From: Lonicera japonica
Lineage: Eukaryota > Streptophyta > Magnoliopsida > Dipsacales > Caprifoliaceae
DNA: 64,000 nt
Direction of reading: 5' to 3'
Assembly: GCA_021464415.1 (NCBI GenBank)
Contig: CM038467.1
Location: 32,047,248 to 32,111,247 of the forward strand
Positions within the stretch are counted from its first letter, which is position 1. The number at the start of each line of letters is the position of its first letter. The notes under the pieces are model-generated. The model was given only the letters and a program-made list of their open reading frames with translations. It was not told the origin of the DNA and made no database searches. This document shows, one piece after another, positions 33,318-46,227 of the stretch. A program made the position numbers and the translations under genes.

Positions 33318-34876
33318 CTTAGTATAAAATAAAGAAATTTTACACTCACCAACAACTTTATCTTAATTTCATAATTTATCAATCTATTCGTTCAATTAGT
33401 TAATTATAATATATCAAGATGCGTGCAAAAAATTAAAGTAATTGGAGATGTATAAGTCTCTTATCATAATCATGTTATATATTAAATTATGAATCTTACA
33501 AAAATTAAGTAAAAGTAAGTATAGTGATTATATAATTATAAATATCAGATTGGTTTGAAATTTTGCATGCGTGATAAATATAATAAAAATAGTTTATCAA
33601 ATGGTAGAATTGATAAATTGTGAATATGAGGAAAAAAAAAAGGAATGGATGTAAAATTTTCTTAATCTTATGCCAGTATAATTTGAACTTTTCCCTATAT
33701 ATATATAAATAAAACATTCTTGAAAAAATAAAACAAAAAATATAGAGATAAGATATTCAAAGAAAAAAAATTACAATTAAATAATAATTTGAATATTTTT
33801 TAAAGATCCGTAAATTCAAATTTAAATGCAAATAAAAGTAGATTTCTCGAAAAGACCTCTCTCTAGAGGCCTCGCGCCCACCCATAGTATTTTTCTTCCA
33901 AATTTGCACGGCAATATTTTTTCTCTTATTTTTGTAAGAGTTTTTGTCCTCTCTAGTTTTAATAGTAGGGGATAAGCATAGAAGAAATTGAATTTACATT
34001 TTGAAGATAGATCTAATTCAGAGTCTTATTTGTTGTTGTTTTTCTTTTTCTTTTTGTTAATTTTTTTTTTCAAGTGCATTGCTAAAGTTTATATATGTAT
34101 CCATTTGAATTGGCTTCTACGGCCATCGTTTATAATAAAGTGTTCTTTATGAGTATATATTTTTCATATTTTCTTATTCTTGTGAGAGTTTACCTTGAAA
34201 TATTATAAGTTCGATCTTGTAAGTAAATTTCGTACGAGCATTGAAAAGTGTTTGAAGGGAGTCATCTTTATTAGCGTGCTTTTAAATTATTAATGAAATT
34301 GTTTGCTTTCATTGAAAAAAATGGATTTCTTGATATTAGATGTTTTTGTAATTTTCATAAGATACAGCTAAACATAATTGTCCCAAAACAACAAATAAAG
34401 TCTATTCAACGGATTGAAAAAAAGGACTAAAATGCTGGAAAGTCCTGGCTCCAAAAGAGAGGATTGACGTCATCGCTTATGATATGTTGGATTCCATTCA
34501 AAGATTAGAATCTCATATCTTAATTGTTTACAAACGTAGCCACTAATAGCGGTCTAATAGTCACTAGTTCAGAATATTAGGTTCAACTGAGAGGCTCGGA
34601 TTAGAAAATTCTTAAGTCGAGTTTTGACAAATACAAAATATCTTTGATGAGTAGTAGTTGGCTCCATCTGCAATTAGGGATCAGTCGAGATGCGTGAAAA
34701 TTATTTTGGAGACTTTGTGAGAATAGACCATCAAACCAAAAAAAAATAAATTACTCACACTGTGTTCAAAAATCCTGGACATGTAACTCTTACCCAAAAC
34801 AAAAAAAAAAAATGTAGTGCTATCGATGGTTTGAATTCTTTCTTCGTGAAATTGATACCAAAAATTATATATCATC
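33318..34876. other. AT-rich spacer, nothing recognised
   Basis: Only short open frames without domains, poly-A/T runs and no terminal-repeat structure were seen. Confidence 0.45.
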
Positions 34877-35210
34877 TGTTAAGATTATCAATTTTATATC
34901 GGAAGAGTAGATAATCATAATTCAATATATAAGATCTATGAGCTACTCCACCTATTGCCAATTGGTTTTAGGTTGGATGCTCCGAAATCTAACATGGTAT
35001 CAAAGGAATAGATCCTTGCTGTTCGGGCTAACCGTTCAAAAAAGAAACGGCCGGGCTCAAAAATTACTCCACACGTGAGGGGACGAGGGGCCGTGTTGGA
35101 CTATCGATCCCACATCGGAAGAGTAGATAATCATAATTCAATATATAAAATTTATGTGTTACTCCACCTATTGTCAATTAGTTTTGGGTTAGATACTCCA
35201 AACTCTAACA
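34877..35210 (+). mobile_element. TRIM (terminal-repeat retrotransposon in miniature)
   Basis: Two direct repeats of 118 and 117 bp (34877-34994 and 35094-35210) each begin TGTT and end CTAACA and are about 85% identical by eye. Immediately after the first is a primer binding site TGGTATCAAAGG, complementary to initiator tRNA-Met as in plant TRIMs. Just before the second is a purine-rich tract GTGAGGGGACGAGGGG. The internal region is about 99 bp with no coding capacity. The flanking pentamers TCATC and TAATC are an imperfect target-site duplication. Mobilisation would need an autonomous LTR element elsewhere. Confidence 0.88.
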
Positions 35211-35828
35211 TAATCATCAACCTTTGTTCTTGAGGATATCTTGCTATTTTGTCAATGATCTATGCTCAAAAACACACTTGTGTCATTTTCAACGAATAAA
35301 ATTAAAGAGATAGTTGACATTCATTTTATTACAGCTCTAAATTAATAGAATTTAAGTAGTTTTAATCTTATTAATTTATAGAGTTACATATACTGTATAT
35401 ATGTAATTAAGGGATAAAGTACTTTACAATGATTCTTTTAATTGATCTTTTTGAAAAAGGTTATAAATAGGGGTGTGTTTCTTCACCCTATATCCGCTCG
35501 AGCCATAAGAAATCCTTTTTCCTTCATCCTCTCCCTTCTTGTGGTCGACTATTATGGGTATCACAGTACTCGACTATTATGTGTATCTCCGTACTGCTTG
35601 TATTAAAGAAAAAATAATAATAATAGTAGTAATAATAATAATAATATAGAACAAAAGGAATTATGTGGCAACCTTTTTAATTAGCTCTCTATTAGTATAT
35701 TAGGGGCCGGCTGCAATACTAGTTGAAATAATGAGGTTGCATTCTTTTTATAAACCGTAAATAAGGTAAAATGGCTTGCGTGATTATGTTTTTCGCAAAA
35801 AAGCCAACAAATAATATTTTTTAGAAAT

Positions 35829-36381
35829 AAGGGCCTATATATTATTATCATTCTAAAATATATAAGGATTTGTTTATCAATTGTGTTTTAAAATAAAGGT
35901 TTTGACCGAGTGCAAACTTTAATTTGCACTAAGTTGTATTGAGTGTAAACTTAACTTTGTACAAAATTGTGTTTTGTGCAAAATTAACTTTGCAATCAAA
36001 AAAATTTAGTGCAAATTTGTTTTGCATGATGTGTTTAAATTTTTTAACAAGTATATTCTTATTTTTCATTAATAAAACATTAAAACAACATCAAATAAAC
36101 AAAAATACATAGTAATATTTTAGAAAATAAAGAGTGCAAACTTAACTTTGCATAATTTCGAAAAAATTAGTATGTGCATTTTATTAATAAATAGGTTTTG
36201 AATATGTAATTTGTTAAAATTATTCTAAAGTATTGTCAACTAAACACTTATTTATAATAATATACTAAAAAACATATAGTGAGAACTTGCTTTTCCGTGA
36301 TTCCATAAAAAATACAATTTAAAAATTTATTGCAAAGTTAACTTTGTAATCCTTTTGGAATTTGGTCAAATATAGGCCCTT
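35829..36381. mobile_element. MITE-like element with AAGGGCCTATAT termini
   Basis: A perfect 12-bp inverted repeat AAGGGCCTATAT/ATATAGGCCCTT bounds 553 bp of AT-rich non-coding DNA. The interior has several copies of a GCAAACTTAACTTTGCA-like palindromic motif. Confidence 0.55.
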
Positions 36382-37529
36382 AATTTTTAAAAAAATATTT
36401 TTCTCTAGTTCTTTTGCAGAAAACTTTTTCATACAAGCCCTATTTTTCAATATCCCATTTTATAAAATTTTGAAATCACGTGAATTGAGAAATCATAATG
36501 ATTTTCAACTTAGGCATTCTTTAAAAAACTTAGAAATTTTCAAAAATATTTTATAAATTACCAAAATGTAATAATATAAGTTGAGTTTAGGTGGTATTCT
36601 TCTTCATTTGTTTTAGTTAGATGGAGAAAGTTTTATTAACCAATAATAAATGAGAGATAGGATTAAAAAGAGATTGATCAAATTCAAACTCTATTATTCA
36701 ACACAGATTCTCAAATTAAATCCCAACATTTTGAGCGGATTATGAAATCAAGTAATTTACATGATTTCAAAATTTCACAGAATTTTAATATATCAACACT
36801 TATCTCAAAAGAACACTTCTTAATTATGTAAATCATGTGATTTATCAAATTTTATCTCAAAATCAAGTGAAAGGAAGATAGCCTAAACGTATTACCTAAA
36901 TACACATCTATGCAATTTTGCCACATTACCATACTAATTAAGACTAAAATTGTGGCCGAACTTATGCATGTACAATATTATACCTTGTATTAATCTTGCT
37001 ATTATTTATATTTTTAATTTTTAATACATTTTAAATTTATACTAGAACATGTGGAACAATAATTTATGCATGGGCAATAGCGTATCCGGTAATTTTTGGT
37101 ACTTCAAATGCTATTGAAATCATTTAAAGCAATGCGATCATGTTTGCTTAAGTGGTTAAATTGCACGTTGATTAAAGGTTCCAGGTTTAAATCTTGTTAA
37201 TATTGTTGCTTATTTTTCTAAATTAAAGAAGATCAATTTTGTAATTTAAAGTGCATACAAAAAATTCTACTCACTTAATATATAATTTTACGAATCCACA
37301 TATATCACCAAATTTAAAATTGGAAAAATTAGAATAAAATAATATTTCTCTAGAGGTAGAAATTATTCTTGTTACTCAAATGTCATGAGTTCAACTCCCA
37401 AAATTTATATTTAGATATATTTTTTACTGAAAAAAAAATAATAATAGGGGGCAAAAAGAGAAACACCAAAATTTGTTATGACTTTTATAAAATAATTTAG
37501 ATAATAGATGATTAAGTAAAAAAGTTATT
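36382..37529. repeat. Spacer with two tRNA-like SINE remnants
   Basis: Positions 37134-37225 contain A-box-like TTGCTTAAGTGGTTAAAT and B-box-like AGGTTTAAATCTTG. Positions 37340-37436 contain a B-box-like GAGTTCAACTCCC followed by an A-rich tail. Both read on the plus strand and look like decayed SINEs. No target-site duplications were found and no gene was recognised. Confidence 0.4.
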
Positions 37530-37540
37530 ATAAAATTACA

Positions 37541-37762
37541 CATAAAATCAAGCCTTTGGCCCAGTGGTATAAGGCTGCCACTGGGACAACTTTGGATCGA
37601 CTTGGAGTTCTCAAGGTCGATCCCCGATGTTTTCAAAATAATGCTTGACCAGCAACAGCCACAAACCGTGAGAGGGGAGCAGCAGCTACGAACCGTGAGA
37701 GGGGATTAGTTGAGGTGCGCGAAAGCTGGCCCGAACACCCCATGAGGAACCGAAAATAAAAA
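37541..37762 (+). mobile_element. Au-like tRNA-derived SINE
   Basis: The A box lies in TTTGGCCCAGTGGTATAAGG and the B box in AAGGTCGATCCCCG. The 3' block contains TTAGTTGAGGTGCGCGAAAG followed by CTGGCCCGAACACCC. An 11-bp target-site duplication ATAAAATTACA lies at 37530-37540 and 37763-37773. A 25-30 bp internal segment around AACCGTGAGAGGGG is repeated twice (37667 and 37691). Confidence 0.85.
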
Positions 37763-38112
37763 ATAAAATTACAAATATTTAAGTGATTAGATTACTTCCA
37801 AATGTATCAATATGAAAGTCTATACATTTGCTTTATATATTGCACTAACCTAAAAGTAAAAAACCACCGAAGTACCATCCAAGTAGCTTTATATATGTCA
37901 ATGATATTGTTGACATTCTCCTTGTACCCATGACGAGAAAATCATGGATCCAATTTACCATTGCGTCTACCCTCATTGTGGTGATAGTTGTGTGTCTATT
38001 TGTTATTATGTGATTTAATTTGTAAACTGATGACTTATATATAAAATGTTGTACTATACAATTATTAGTTAGGTGCCGATAAAAGCTTCCTTAAAAACTA
38101 GTTTGAACACTC

Positions 38113-38267
38113 GAGGAGAGGGGTTGGCCCAGTGGTAGGCAACCTCCACCCTTGCCTTGCCTTGAGGTCAAGGGTTCAACTCATGGGGTGGGAGGGGAGG
38201 GTTTTTCTTTATTTGTAGGATTAAGAAAGAGACTTAGACCTCCCTTAATTTTTAAAAAAAAAAAAAA
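38113..38267 (+). mobile_element. Young tRNA-derived SINE with poly(A) tail and 16-bp TSD
   Basis: The A box lies in TTGGCCCAGTGGTAGGCAA and the B box in AAGGGTTCAACTCATGG. The element ends in a run of about 15 A. A perfect 16-bp duplication ACTAGTTTGAACACTC flanks it at 38097-38112 and 38268-38283. Its 3' body differs from the Au-like SINEs elsewhere in the window, so it belongs to a different family. Confidence 0.92.
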
Positions 38268-38955
38268 ACTAGTTTGAACACTCATTTTAAAAGAAAAATG
38301 ATTATTTGTTATTATCTTTAAGTTCTTAAAGGCGTCATTATTTAAAGTATGGGTTTCTTTCAATCTTTCCCACTTGTACTTCTCTTTAATAAGAGAATAC
38401 GACACTTTCTATTCTTGATACCTTTTCAACCAGAGACATTGGTAGTGCCGTGGTGTGATTTTAGAAGAAAAAAATAGCCGCCCTTTACTTTTTCTTGAAC
38501 AAACTTATATTGTTAAATGGAGAGATTTTTTTACTCCCGAGATAGTCCACTTGTTTCAAAAGAGCTACTTTGGTTGCAAGATTAACAACTTTATTTGTTT
38601 TGATGATATAATCATGTATATGTTTTACATGTATATATATATATATATACACGTGTATTTGATTTTTCTTCTTATAAATTTACTAGAGTATTGAAATAGA
38701 ATAACCCTTGGTCAAAATATGGGTTTCATTTTTATTAGACTTGTCTTGAATTAACACTTTTGTTTTTTTGTTTTTAGATATTATAAATACATAATATCTT
38801 ATAATAATATAAGAAATAATTACAAGTAGGTTATTGTTGATGTACTTAACAAGCATAAATTAAATATAGAATAAAACTTTTAATTTAAAAGAAAACAAAT
38901 AGTTCTTAGAATATCAGTGTCTTGGAAATCTTTGTTAATTTGATGGACATAGTTG

Positions 38956-39538
38956 TTCGGTTGTTCTTTTTTGATTAAATTTTGATTCAAAATTTACACT
39001 TTGCTGCATTACTTTTTGCAATGTTTGCTTTTAATCATATATTGTGCTTAAGTTAATAATTTTAAGAGAGATAATTTGAACTTTGAAATATTGGTCTTGT
39101 GGTTGAGTTTTAACTTCTTTTATTTTTTTCTATCAGGGTGTTCATATTGTAATTGGTGCTTTCATAAAATTAAAAGTTTAATACGGGTGCTTTAAAAAAG
39201 GGGGCTAAAATTGAAAAATAAGGGTGCCTTTACCAGCACCCTTCGGTTGTTCTTTTTTGATTAAATTTTGATTCAAAATTTACACTTTGCTGCATTACTT
39301 TTTACAATGTTTGCTTTTAATCACATATTGTGCTTAAGTTTATATTTTTAAGAGAGGTAATCCGGACTTTGAAATATTGGACTTATGGTTGAGTTTTAAC
39401 TTCTTTTATTTTTTTCTATCCAGGTGCTCATATTGTAATGTGTACTTTCATAAAATTAAAAGTTTAATCTGGGTGCTTTAAAAAAGAGGGCTAAAAGCCT
39501 AAAATTGAAAAATAAGGATGCCTTTACTAACACCCTTA
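38956..39538. repeat. ~286-bp tandem duplication
   Basis: Copy 1 (38956-39241) and copy 2 (39242-39538) both begin TTCGGTTGTTCTTTTTTG and end near CACCCTT. Copy 2 has a short internal insertion and scattered substitutions, roughly 90% identity by eye. The 3' third of each copy (GGGTGCTTTAAAAAAG to CACCCTT) looks like a small fold-back element. It is non-coding. Confidence 0.8.
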
Positions 39539-39594
39539 TTAGTTTAGTACCCTAACTCAAATATGGGAGATAAAAATAGAGACTTAAGGGCGTG

Positions 39595-39943
39595 TTTGGT
39601 TAATTTCTTAAGTTGAGTTTTTAGGAAGTGTGAAAGTAGGTTAAAAAGTGAATTTGGTTTTTGTTGGAGATTTTTTCAACAAATCAAAAAAATTCATGAA
39701 AAACTCCAAAAATAGTCACAATAAATCTTATTTTATAGACATCGATAAGTATGTTTCAAATATATATATATATATATATTATTTAATTCTGATTTTTGAT
39801 TTAAACTTATGGTGTTTAAATTTTTTTTGAGAAAGATTGAAAATAAAATGAAATAAATTTTGAGAAGTTTGAAAATAAAGTCAACTTTTAATATAAAAAT
39901 CCCAAAATTTAGATTTCAAGTTTTCAACCAGAGAGAGCTTAAT
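39595..39943. mobile_element. hAT-like MITE, relative of the copy at 7079
   Basis: Begins GTGTTTGGTTAATTTC and closes near TTTCAAGTTTTCAACCAGA. The interior shares long matches with 7079-7412 and 6225-6475, for example TTATGGTGTTTAAA. It is non-coding. Confidence 0.5.
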
Positions 39944-40584
39944 CTTTTTTATAAGAAAATAAAGAAACCATTATTTCCTGTCCTGTCCTTTCAAACAAAA
40001 TAAAAATAAAAAAGCCATGAAAATACTAAAGAAACAAAGAATATAAGACAATGAGAACTCCTCAAGTTCCTCATAAAAAGAACCAATTTCCAACGACAGT
40101 GTGCAAATATAAAAGTAAAAAACAAAGGGTAAATTAAAACAGGTCATCCTCATTTCTCCCAAAATACCCCACCCACCACCCCCCATACAGTGTGTGCACA
40201 TGGAAGGTACAATCAAAAACAGCTAAAGGTTCTTGTGCCCTTGTTTGTTAGGGAGGGGTACCCCTATATATTACCTTGGTGGGGTCAGATCTTATGCGGA
40301 ACCTAACTTACAAAGCTTCTTGACACTATACCATGTGGGGTCAAATTATTGGTTCTAAGAATCTAAATTACTGTTTCATCAACAATGCGATTTGGCTTTA
40401 GGGAACATGAGTTGTAAGATATTATTTATTGGGTAGTATTATTGCTAACATATTTATAATTATTATTAGAATAATATATAATTATAAAAGTATATATTAT
40501 AATTTTTTTAAGTAATATTATATTTTAGTAAATAGATAATTGATTTAATAACATGGGTAGCCTGTTTATTATGTCGAAATTAGT

Positions 40585-41125
40585 GTTCATTTAGTTCAAG
40601 TTTTAAAGATTCTTCTACATTCTATTTTAGAATGATTTCGATAATTAGTTTGAGTTTTGAGATCGGAATATATCATTCTCAGAATGAATTATTCTTTTAA
40701 AGTTCTACATGTTAAATTGATAGAAATATATGATCACACTAAATATTATCTTTTAGATTTTCTCTTTTAAAATCAAAATATCCCTTTTATTTAGGAAGAC
40801 AACTTTTTTTTCCATTTATATCCTTTTTAAAAGAAAAAAAAATAATTACTATTATTTTTATAATTAAATATATACAACGACCTTTCACTGTTCTTAACAC
40901 TAAAAATTTAATTTTTACCTTCATCAAATTGTTATAATTTATTTTCTAGTTTTATAAATGAAGGACATTTTTGGTAATTAACACTTATTCCATTCCTATT
41001 TTTGTTTAAATCAAATATAGGAGAAGTAATTCAACGTTCCACAAAAAAAAATCATGTACAAACCAAACATTGGCAAGATATCCTAAATGTCAGAGAAAAA
41101 CATTTTTTTCGACACAAACTGAGCC
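40585..41125. mobile_element. Diverged relative of the MITE at 32693
   Basis: The order of motifs matches 32693-33317: a TTTAGTTCAAGTTTTAAAG-like start, TTTGAGTTTTGAGATCGGAA, TTATTCCATTCCTATT near the right side, and CAAACTGAGCCCC at the end. Terminal repeats are decayed. Confidence 0.45.
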
Positions 41126-43858
41126 CCTAGTGTTATTCACAAAAAGTATAAATGTTGGAATAAGACAATCAATCAGACCGGACAATTGGGTTTAGTACAC
41201 TTGAAGCTCGTTTGTTAGGTCTGCTAAATTTTTTATCGATTCTTGATTAATTTGAGCTTGGTTAATGTGAACAGTATTTCAAGCCGGAATTAAATTTTAA
41301 ATCAAGGTCAAGCATCAAATAGCTCAACCATAATAGGTCAACGCGCTAATTACAAATATGTAAATGTATTTGTATGCTCGGTTCAACTAGAATACAATAA
41401 TTTGTAGGCCAAACTAAAAAAGACCAAAGACGACATTGTAGTAATAGTCTCAAACCCACTTAGAAGTTACTCCTCTCCATCTATATGAACAACCGGAACA
41501 TAGCCCGGAAGCTTGTAATAAATATGAGCTAAGTTGGCTCAACTGTGGGCGATATTAGACGGGAAAGTTAAGGGAGGGATTTTATTTTTCTCATTATTCA
41601 TAGGACCGGTAGTAGGGTCGCTCACGAGCTACCTCACCATACTTTATCAATTCATGAGATGAAAATTTGGGATTCATTGTTCTTAGAATGGTTGACATTG
41701 TTAACTTTAAATAATTTTTTGTGATTGCGTTTGTTTGAGCCCTACTTATATTATAGTTGAGTTTGTACACACAACAGAGAAAGAGAAGGGTTGAAAAATA
41801 TTCTGGGGCTAGGATGGAGGGCGATAGCGGCTGGGTTGGGGTTTGAATTGGGGAAAAATGTTATGGAGGTGGACGATGGTTTGGTGTGTGGGTAAACCTG
41901 GCAAAACAACACTCGATACGATAACACAACACAAATTGCCACAAAGTTATAAGTTAATGTGTTAAGTCTTAATAGTTTTGAGTCATATTGATGCTGACAC
42001 GATAAAATACGATAAGTTAATAGGCCGGGTCAATTGTTTGGTAATACAACGATAACTGTTATAATCCATTCACAATACACATAGTTGTATGATATTATTT
42101 ATGTACATGTATAAATATATATTTTTAGTATATATATATATATATAATTTGTAAAAGTATTACACATATATTTGTCAATTTAAGGTAATCTTACAATATA
42201 TAAATATAATATTGTGTTTATATATACAAACTTATTTTTTATTATATATGCACTTAACGGACCATATCGGGTAATTTGCTAATACGCAAAACAATAAAAC
42301 CAAAAATATTATAATACTCAATAAAAAGCCACTCGTTTAGACCCGAAAGGCCGAAATAATAACAGTTGAAACACGATAAAAACTGACATAAACACGACCT
42401 AAACTGTCACATGTCCAAGTCTAGGTTTGGGTTTTGTTTGGGAGATGACGGGGGCATCTCGCCATTGTTATGGAGCTCGCCACTCCAGTAAGGATTCCGG
42501 CGGATCGGGTGGTTGTGAACTAATGAGGGATGGGAAGAGAGATGAACAATTCAACATTCTTAAAATAAATTATGGATATAAATGCTTTTTTATTTAAAAG
42601 TAAAGGTTAGTTTAGACATTTGACTAATTTTTTAAAAGTCAACTTGGTCATTGGACAGAAATAATTTTTAATGGGTGTCAACCGTACATTATGGTAAATT
42701 TTTGCACCAAAGTTAATTATGGCACAATTAATAAGAGTCAAACCCTAAATAACCCTTACAAGTTACAACAACCCTCACTTCAATTATTTTGTAGGCAAAA
42801 AGTTTTAATATATTACAAATACTTTCATCTGTGTAGTTTACTGCCATTTCTTAGTAAAAAAAATTTGTTCTATTAAATTTCAAAACAAAAATAATAATTC
42901 TAAATTAGTAATAAAATTTTAGGCTAAGAGAAATTAATCTGTGACATAAAAAAATTTCTTACAGATTACTCGTCAAGAGAAATTGCTGACTGCATATTTA
43001 GAACGTAGAGGTCCTAAACCTTCACTACATTTTAAACATGGTATATAATCTTTTTAACCATGTTTGTGAAGATTATTTATTTGCTTTTATACAAAATGAC
43101 GCATATAATTATATGGAGTAATTTACCACCCATTTTATTTATTAATGTTTTACAATAACAACATACCGTGCCGTTGTCACTACAATTTTATGCAGCAAAA
43201 GTACTTGGTGAGTTTGGTAACATGGTTTTGAAATTTTATTGGAATTGTAATTCGTAATTTTAAAGAATTATAATGCCATAGAATAATAATACTATTATTT
43301 CGTATTGCATTTAATTTTCATTTAGAATTCTAAAAGAGTTTGTATGACTAATTCGTAGAATTTATTTAAAATTTCAAAGAAACAATAGATTTAAAGAACT
43401 ACCGTCCACTGTTGGAGCTTCGACGTAGACAGTGGTTGCTATAATTGACGATGGTAACCTTTTTAATATATATACACACATATGGCGTATATAAACTATA
43501 CACACATATATATTAAACATAATATACATTATACATTACTGTAATATAAAATGTGTATATGTATATATATATATACACTGTACATAACATATAATATGTG
43601 TATGTAAAAAGAGTTGGGGGGGAGTCGTGCTGTATTGTTGCTCGGGTAGGGGTTGTGCAAGGGAGGGGGGGGAGGGGTGGGATGGGTGGTGAATTTATTT
43701 TAAAATTGAATGAGAATGGAATTGAAAAATTTTACTCTTCATATAGAATTCGATCTTTTAGAATTTATAGTTTTAGAGATCATTAACAGCGAATTTTAAT
43801 CGTATGCCTTAAAAACAATGTATTTTAATTTATTTTTTTCTAGTTAAATGACGAAAAA
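41126..43858. repeat. Spacer with ACACGATAAC-rich dispersed repeat
   Basis: Between about 41896 and 42425 the sequence carries many ACACGATAA/CGATACGATAAC-like motifs, related to 48570-49082, and appears inserted into surrounding G-rich DNA. Positions 43600-43690 are a G-rich patch. The short open frames have no domain and no gene was recognised. Confidence 0.35.
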
Positions 43859-43873
43859 TTGTAACCAATTTAT

Positions 43874-44117
43874 TTTTTGGTGGATACAGGAAGAAAAAAC
43901 AAACAACAAACAGAAAGCAGAACAAACAGAAAACAAAAAGAAAACCCAAGGGGTTACATTCCCCTTTGAAAATGTACTCCTTGCATATCAGCTCTTAGGT
44001 CCTCAATCAAATTCTCTGGTGGGATAAGCATTCTAACCTCCCTTTCTCCTTGGTTTCCTCCCAGCTTAGCAAGCTTGTCTGCACAGCGGTTGGCTTCTCT
44101 GAATATGTGACTAACTG
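43874..44117 (-). mobile_element. 5'-truncated LINE (RNase H C-terminus) with 15-bp TSD
   Basis: The minus strand encodes an unbroken final segment of a LINE RNase H domain, containing VSHIFREANRCADKLAKLGG and ending at a TAA (HFQRGM*). A short 3' UTR and an A-run (T-run on plus at 43874-43877) follow. A perfect 15-bp duplication TTGTAACCAATTTAT lies at 43859-43873 and 44118-44132. Only the last ~50 codons were inserted, as happens when target-primed reverse transcription aborts early. The intact frame suggests a young insertion. Confidence 0.9.
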
Positions 44118-44129
44118 TTGTAACCAATT

Positions 44130-45985
44130 TATATATGTAATCTAAGTTGATTACGCTCTCTTTGACTATAGTTACTAGGTACTACGACGTATCATGAATT
44201 ATCTCATGTGACAGCTCTTAAGACTGTTTAATTAAGATCTGTTTTTGTAAAGATTTGGACTGAAAAGTCCCTATAAAGTCACTGAGAGGATAATGTGCAT
44301 CAGTCGGTTTTCTGTCTCTTTTCACTTGTTCGGAAACATTTTTTAAGATAACAGAATTATTTTTGCATAGCTAAAAAAAGGGTTAAATGATGAAAAATGA
44401 TAACGAATTTTCATTCTTTTTGTATTCTAAACATTAATTTTATTTTTTTTTGCAGTCAATCTTAGAAGGTAACCTTTTGATTGATCACTAAAAATTGGAT
44501 AATGGAATGTAAAAATTATTTACACAAAATCAGCCCCAATTTTCAGGTATTTACTCAACTACTTCCAACATTTTAATTTTTTCGTAAATAGGTAGGTCCC
44601 CATATATTGATTTTATGTTGTCTTACACTTCATTCTCTCCGCTACAATTCTCTTCTCTTATCTCCATCATTCATAATATAACAATGATTTTAATTGTATA
44701 GGTGAATAACATACGTTGTATAATACGTGCTTATATAAGTGATATTATAAATAACTAAAATAACTATGCAAACACCCAAAAAAGGTGAAATAACAAAATA
44801 TATTCAAATGGGCCAGTGAGGCGAGAATCCTTCACTGCACTTTTTTTATTTTAAATTGAGAGACTATTATTTTTTTCTCCAGGTATCCCAAATGATTTTA
44901 TTTTTTTTAACAATCAACTGTGTTTAAATTAATATCTATATTTTTTTAAAAAAGGTATGAACTCAAATCAAAGTAATAAAAAAATTATGAATTTTAGGAG
45001 ATTTTTCATCAATATCATATTATAGCAAAACAAACTCTAATGTAAAAAAACTATTGTCTCCAAACTAACTATAACAATGATGGATTTGAGGGTTGGCATG
45101 GCAAAGATTTAAAGTTATTAACCCTCTAAACTTTTTATTAAAAAAAATGAAATATTGCGCCCCCCAAAGTTTAGAAAGAAAAATGAGAGTTGAGAGATCT
45201 ATTGGCAAATAAGTTAAAAAATTGGGGTCGTTTGTGTAAATACTTGAAAAGTTTGAATGGTTTGTGTAAAATAATTTGTACATCCCACTTAGCTAATTTT
45301 AACTTAAGCTAACTTATGAACTAAAGGAACAACAATTAAAAAATTTCTTTACACGATTGAAAGTTTGATAACTAAAGCTCCGTTTAATAGCAACATGAAA
45401 AATAAAAATAAAAATAACTAATTTGAGTAAGAGATGGAAAATAAGTTGAGTCATATGGTAAGATCTTCATTCATACTTATTTTTGTGAGTATATATCCTC
45501 CATCATCCTTTAATATTTTGTGAAAAAAAATTCTCCACCATCATTCAAAGAAAATTTTGTCATGAAAAAAAGCAAAAAGCAAGAGTTAATCTCACCATAT
45601 TCCTCAACTTATTTTTCATCTTCTCACTTAAATTAGTTATTTTTCTTTTCATTTTTCATGTCTTTATCAAAGGGAGCCTTGAAAGTACCAAAAGGACAAA
45701 AATTTATAAAAAAAATTTTGACATTTAGCCTTTCTTTTGGTTATGTAAAAATGGTCCTCTTATCTTGGAAATGTTTCTGTACAACAAACAAAACAACTCT
45801 ACTGATGGATAATATCACCTTAGTGACTTTATAGGAACTTTTCAGTCCAAATCTCGAGTACAAAAACAAATCTATAGATATTACAATCAAGTAACTAATC
45901 AGTCTTAAGAACTGTCACATAAGATAATTCATAATTGGTTGTACAAAGTAAACTTTAGTAAAAGAGAATGCTAATCAACTTAGAT
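44130..45985. repeat. Pair of ~270-bp inverted arms around 1.3 kb
   Basis: 44130-44395 and 45718-45985 are reverse complements with scattered changes. Shared blocks include AATCTAAGTTGATTA, ATGAATTATCTCATGTGACA, AGATTTGGACTGAAAAGT and CCTATAAAGTCACT. The 1.3-kb interior includes a long-TIR MITE relative at 45370-45680 and no coding sequence. It may be a fold-back or MULE-like non-autonomous element, or an inverted duplication. It ends about 460 bp past the stop codon of the DUF1645 gene. Confidence 0.75.
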
Positions 45986-46227
45986 TGCAAATATAAATGG
46001 GGATTGGGGGATTAATAGAATAGTTTCCATTAGTGGCCAAAGAAAATCTATCAATAAGCATCTTCTCTTCTTTCATTTTCAACCCAAAGAGAAATAAGCC
46101 AATCAATAATTAACAAAAGTACTTAACAACAAAGATGATTGATTCAGAGATTAATATCTTCCCCCAACATGAAAAAATCTATACAAAATACCACTTAAAA
46201 ATACCCCACCCAACCACCGTTGTTTTA

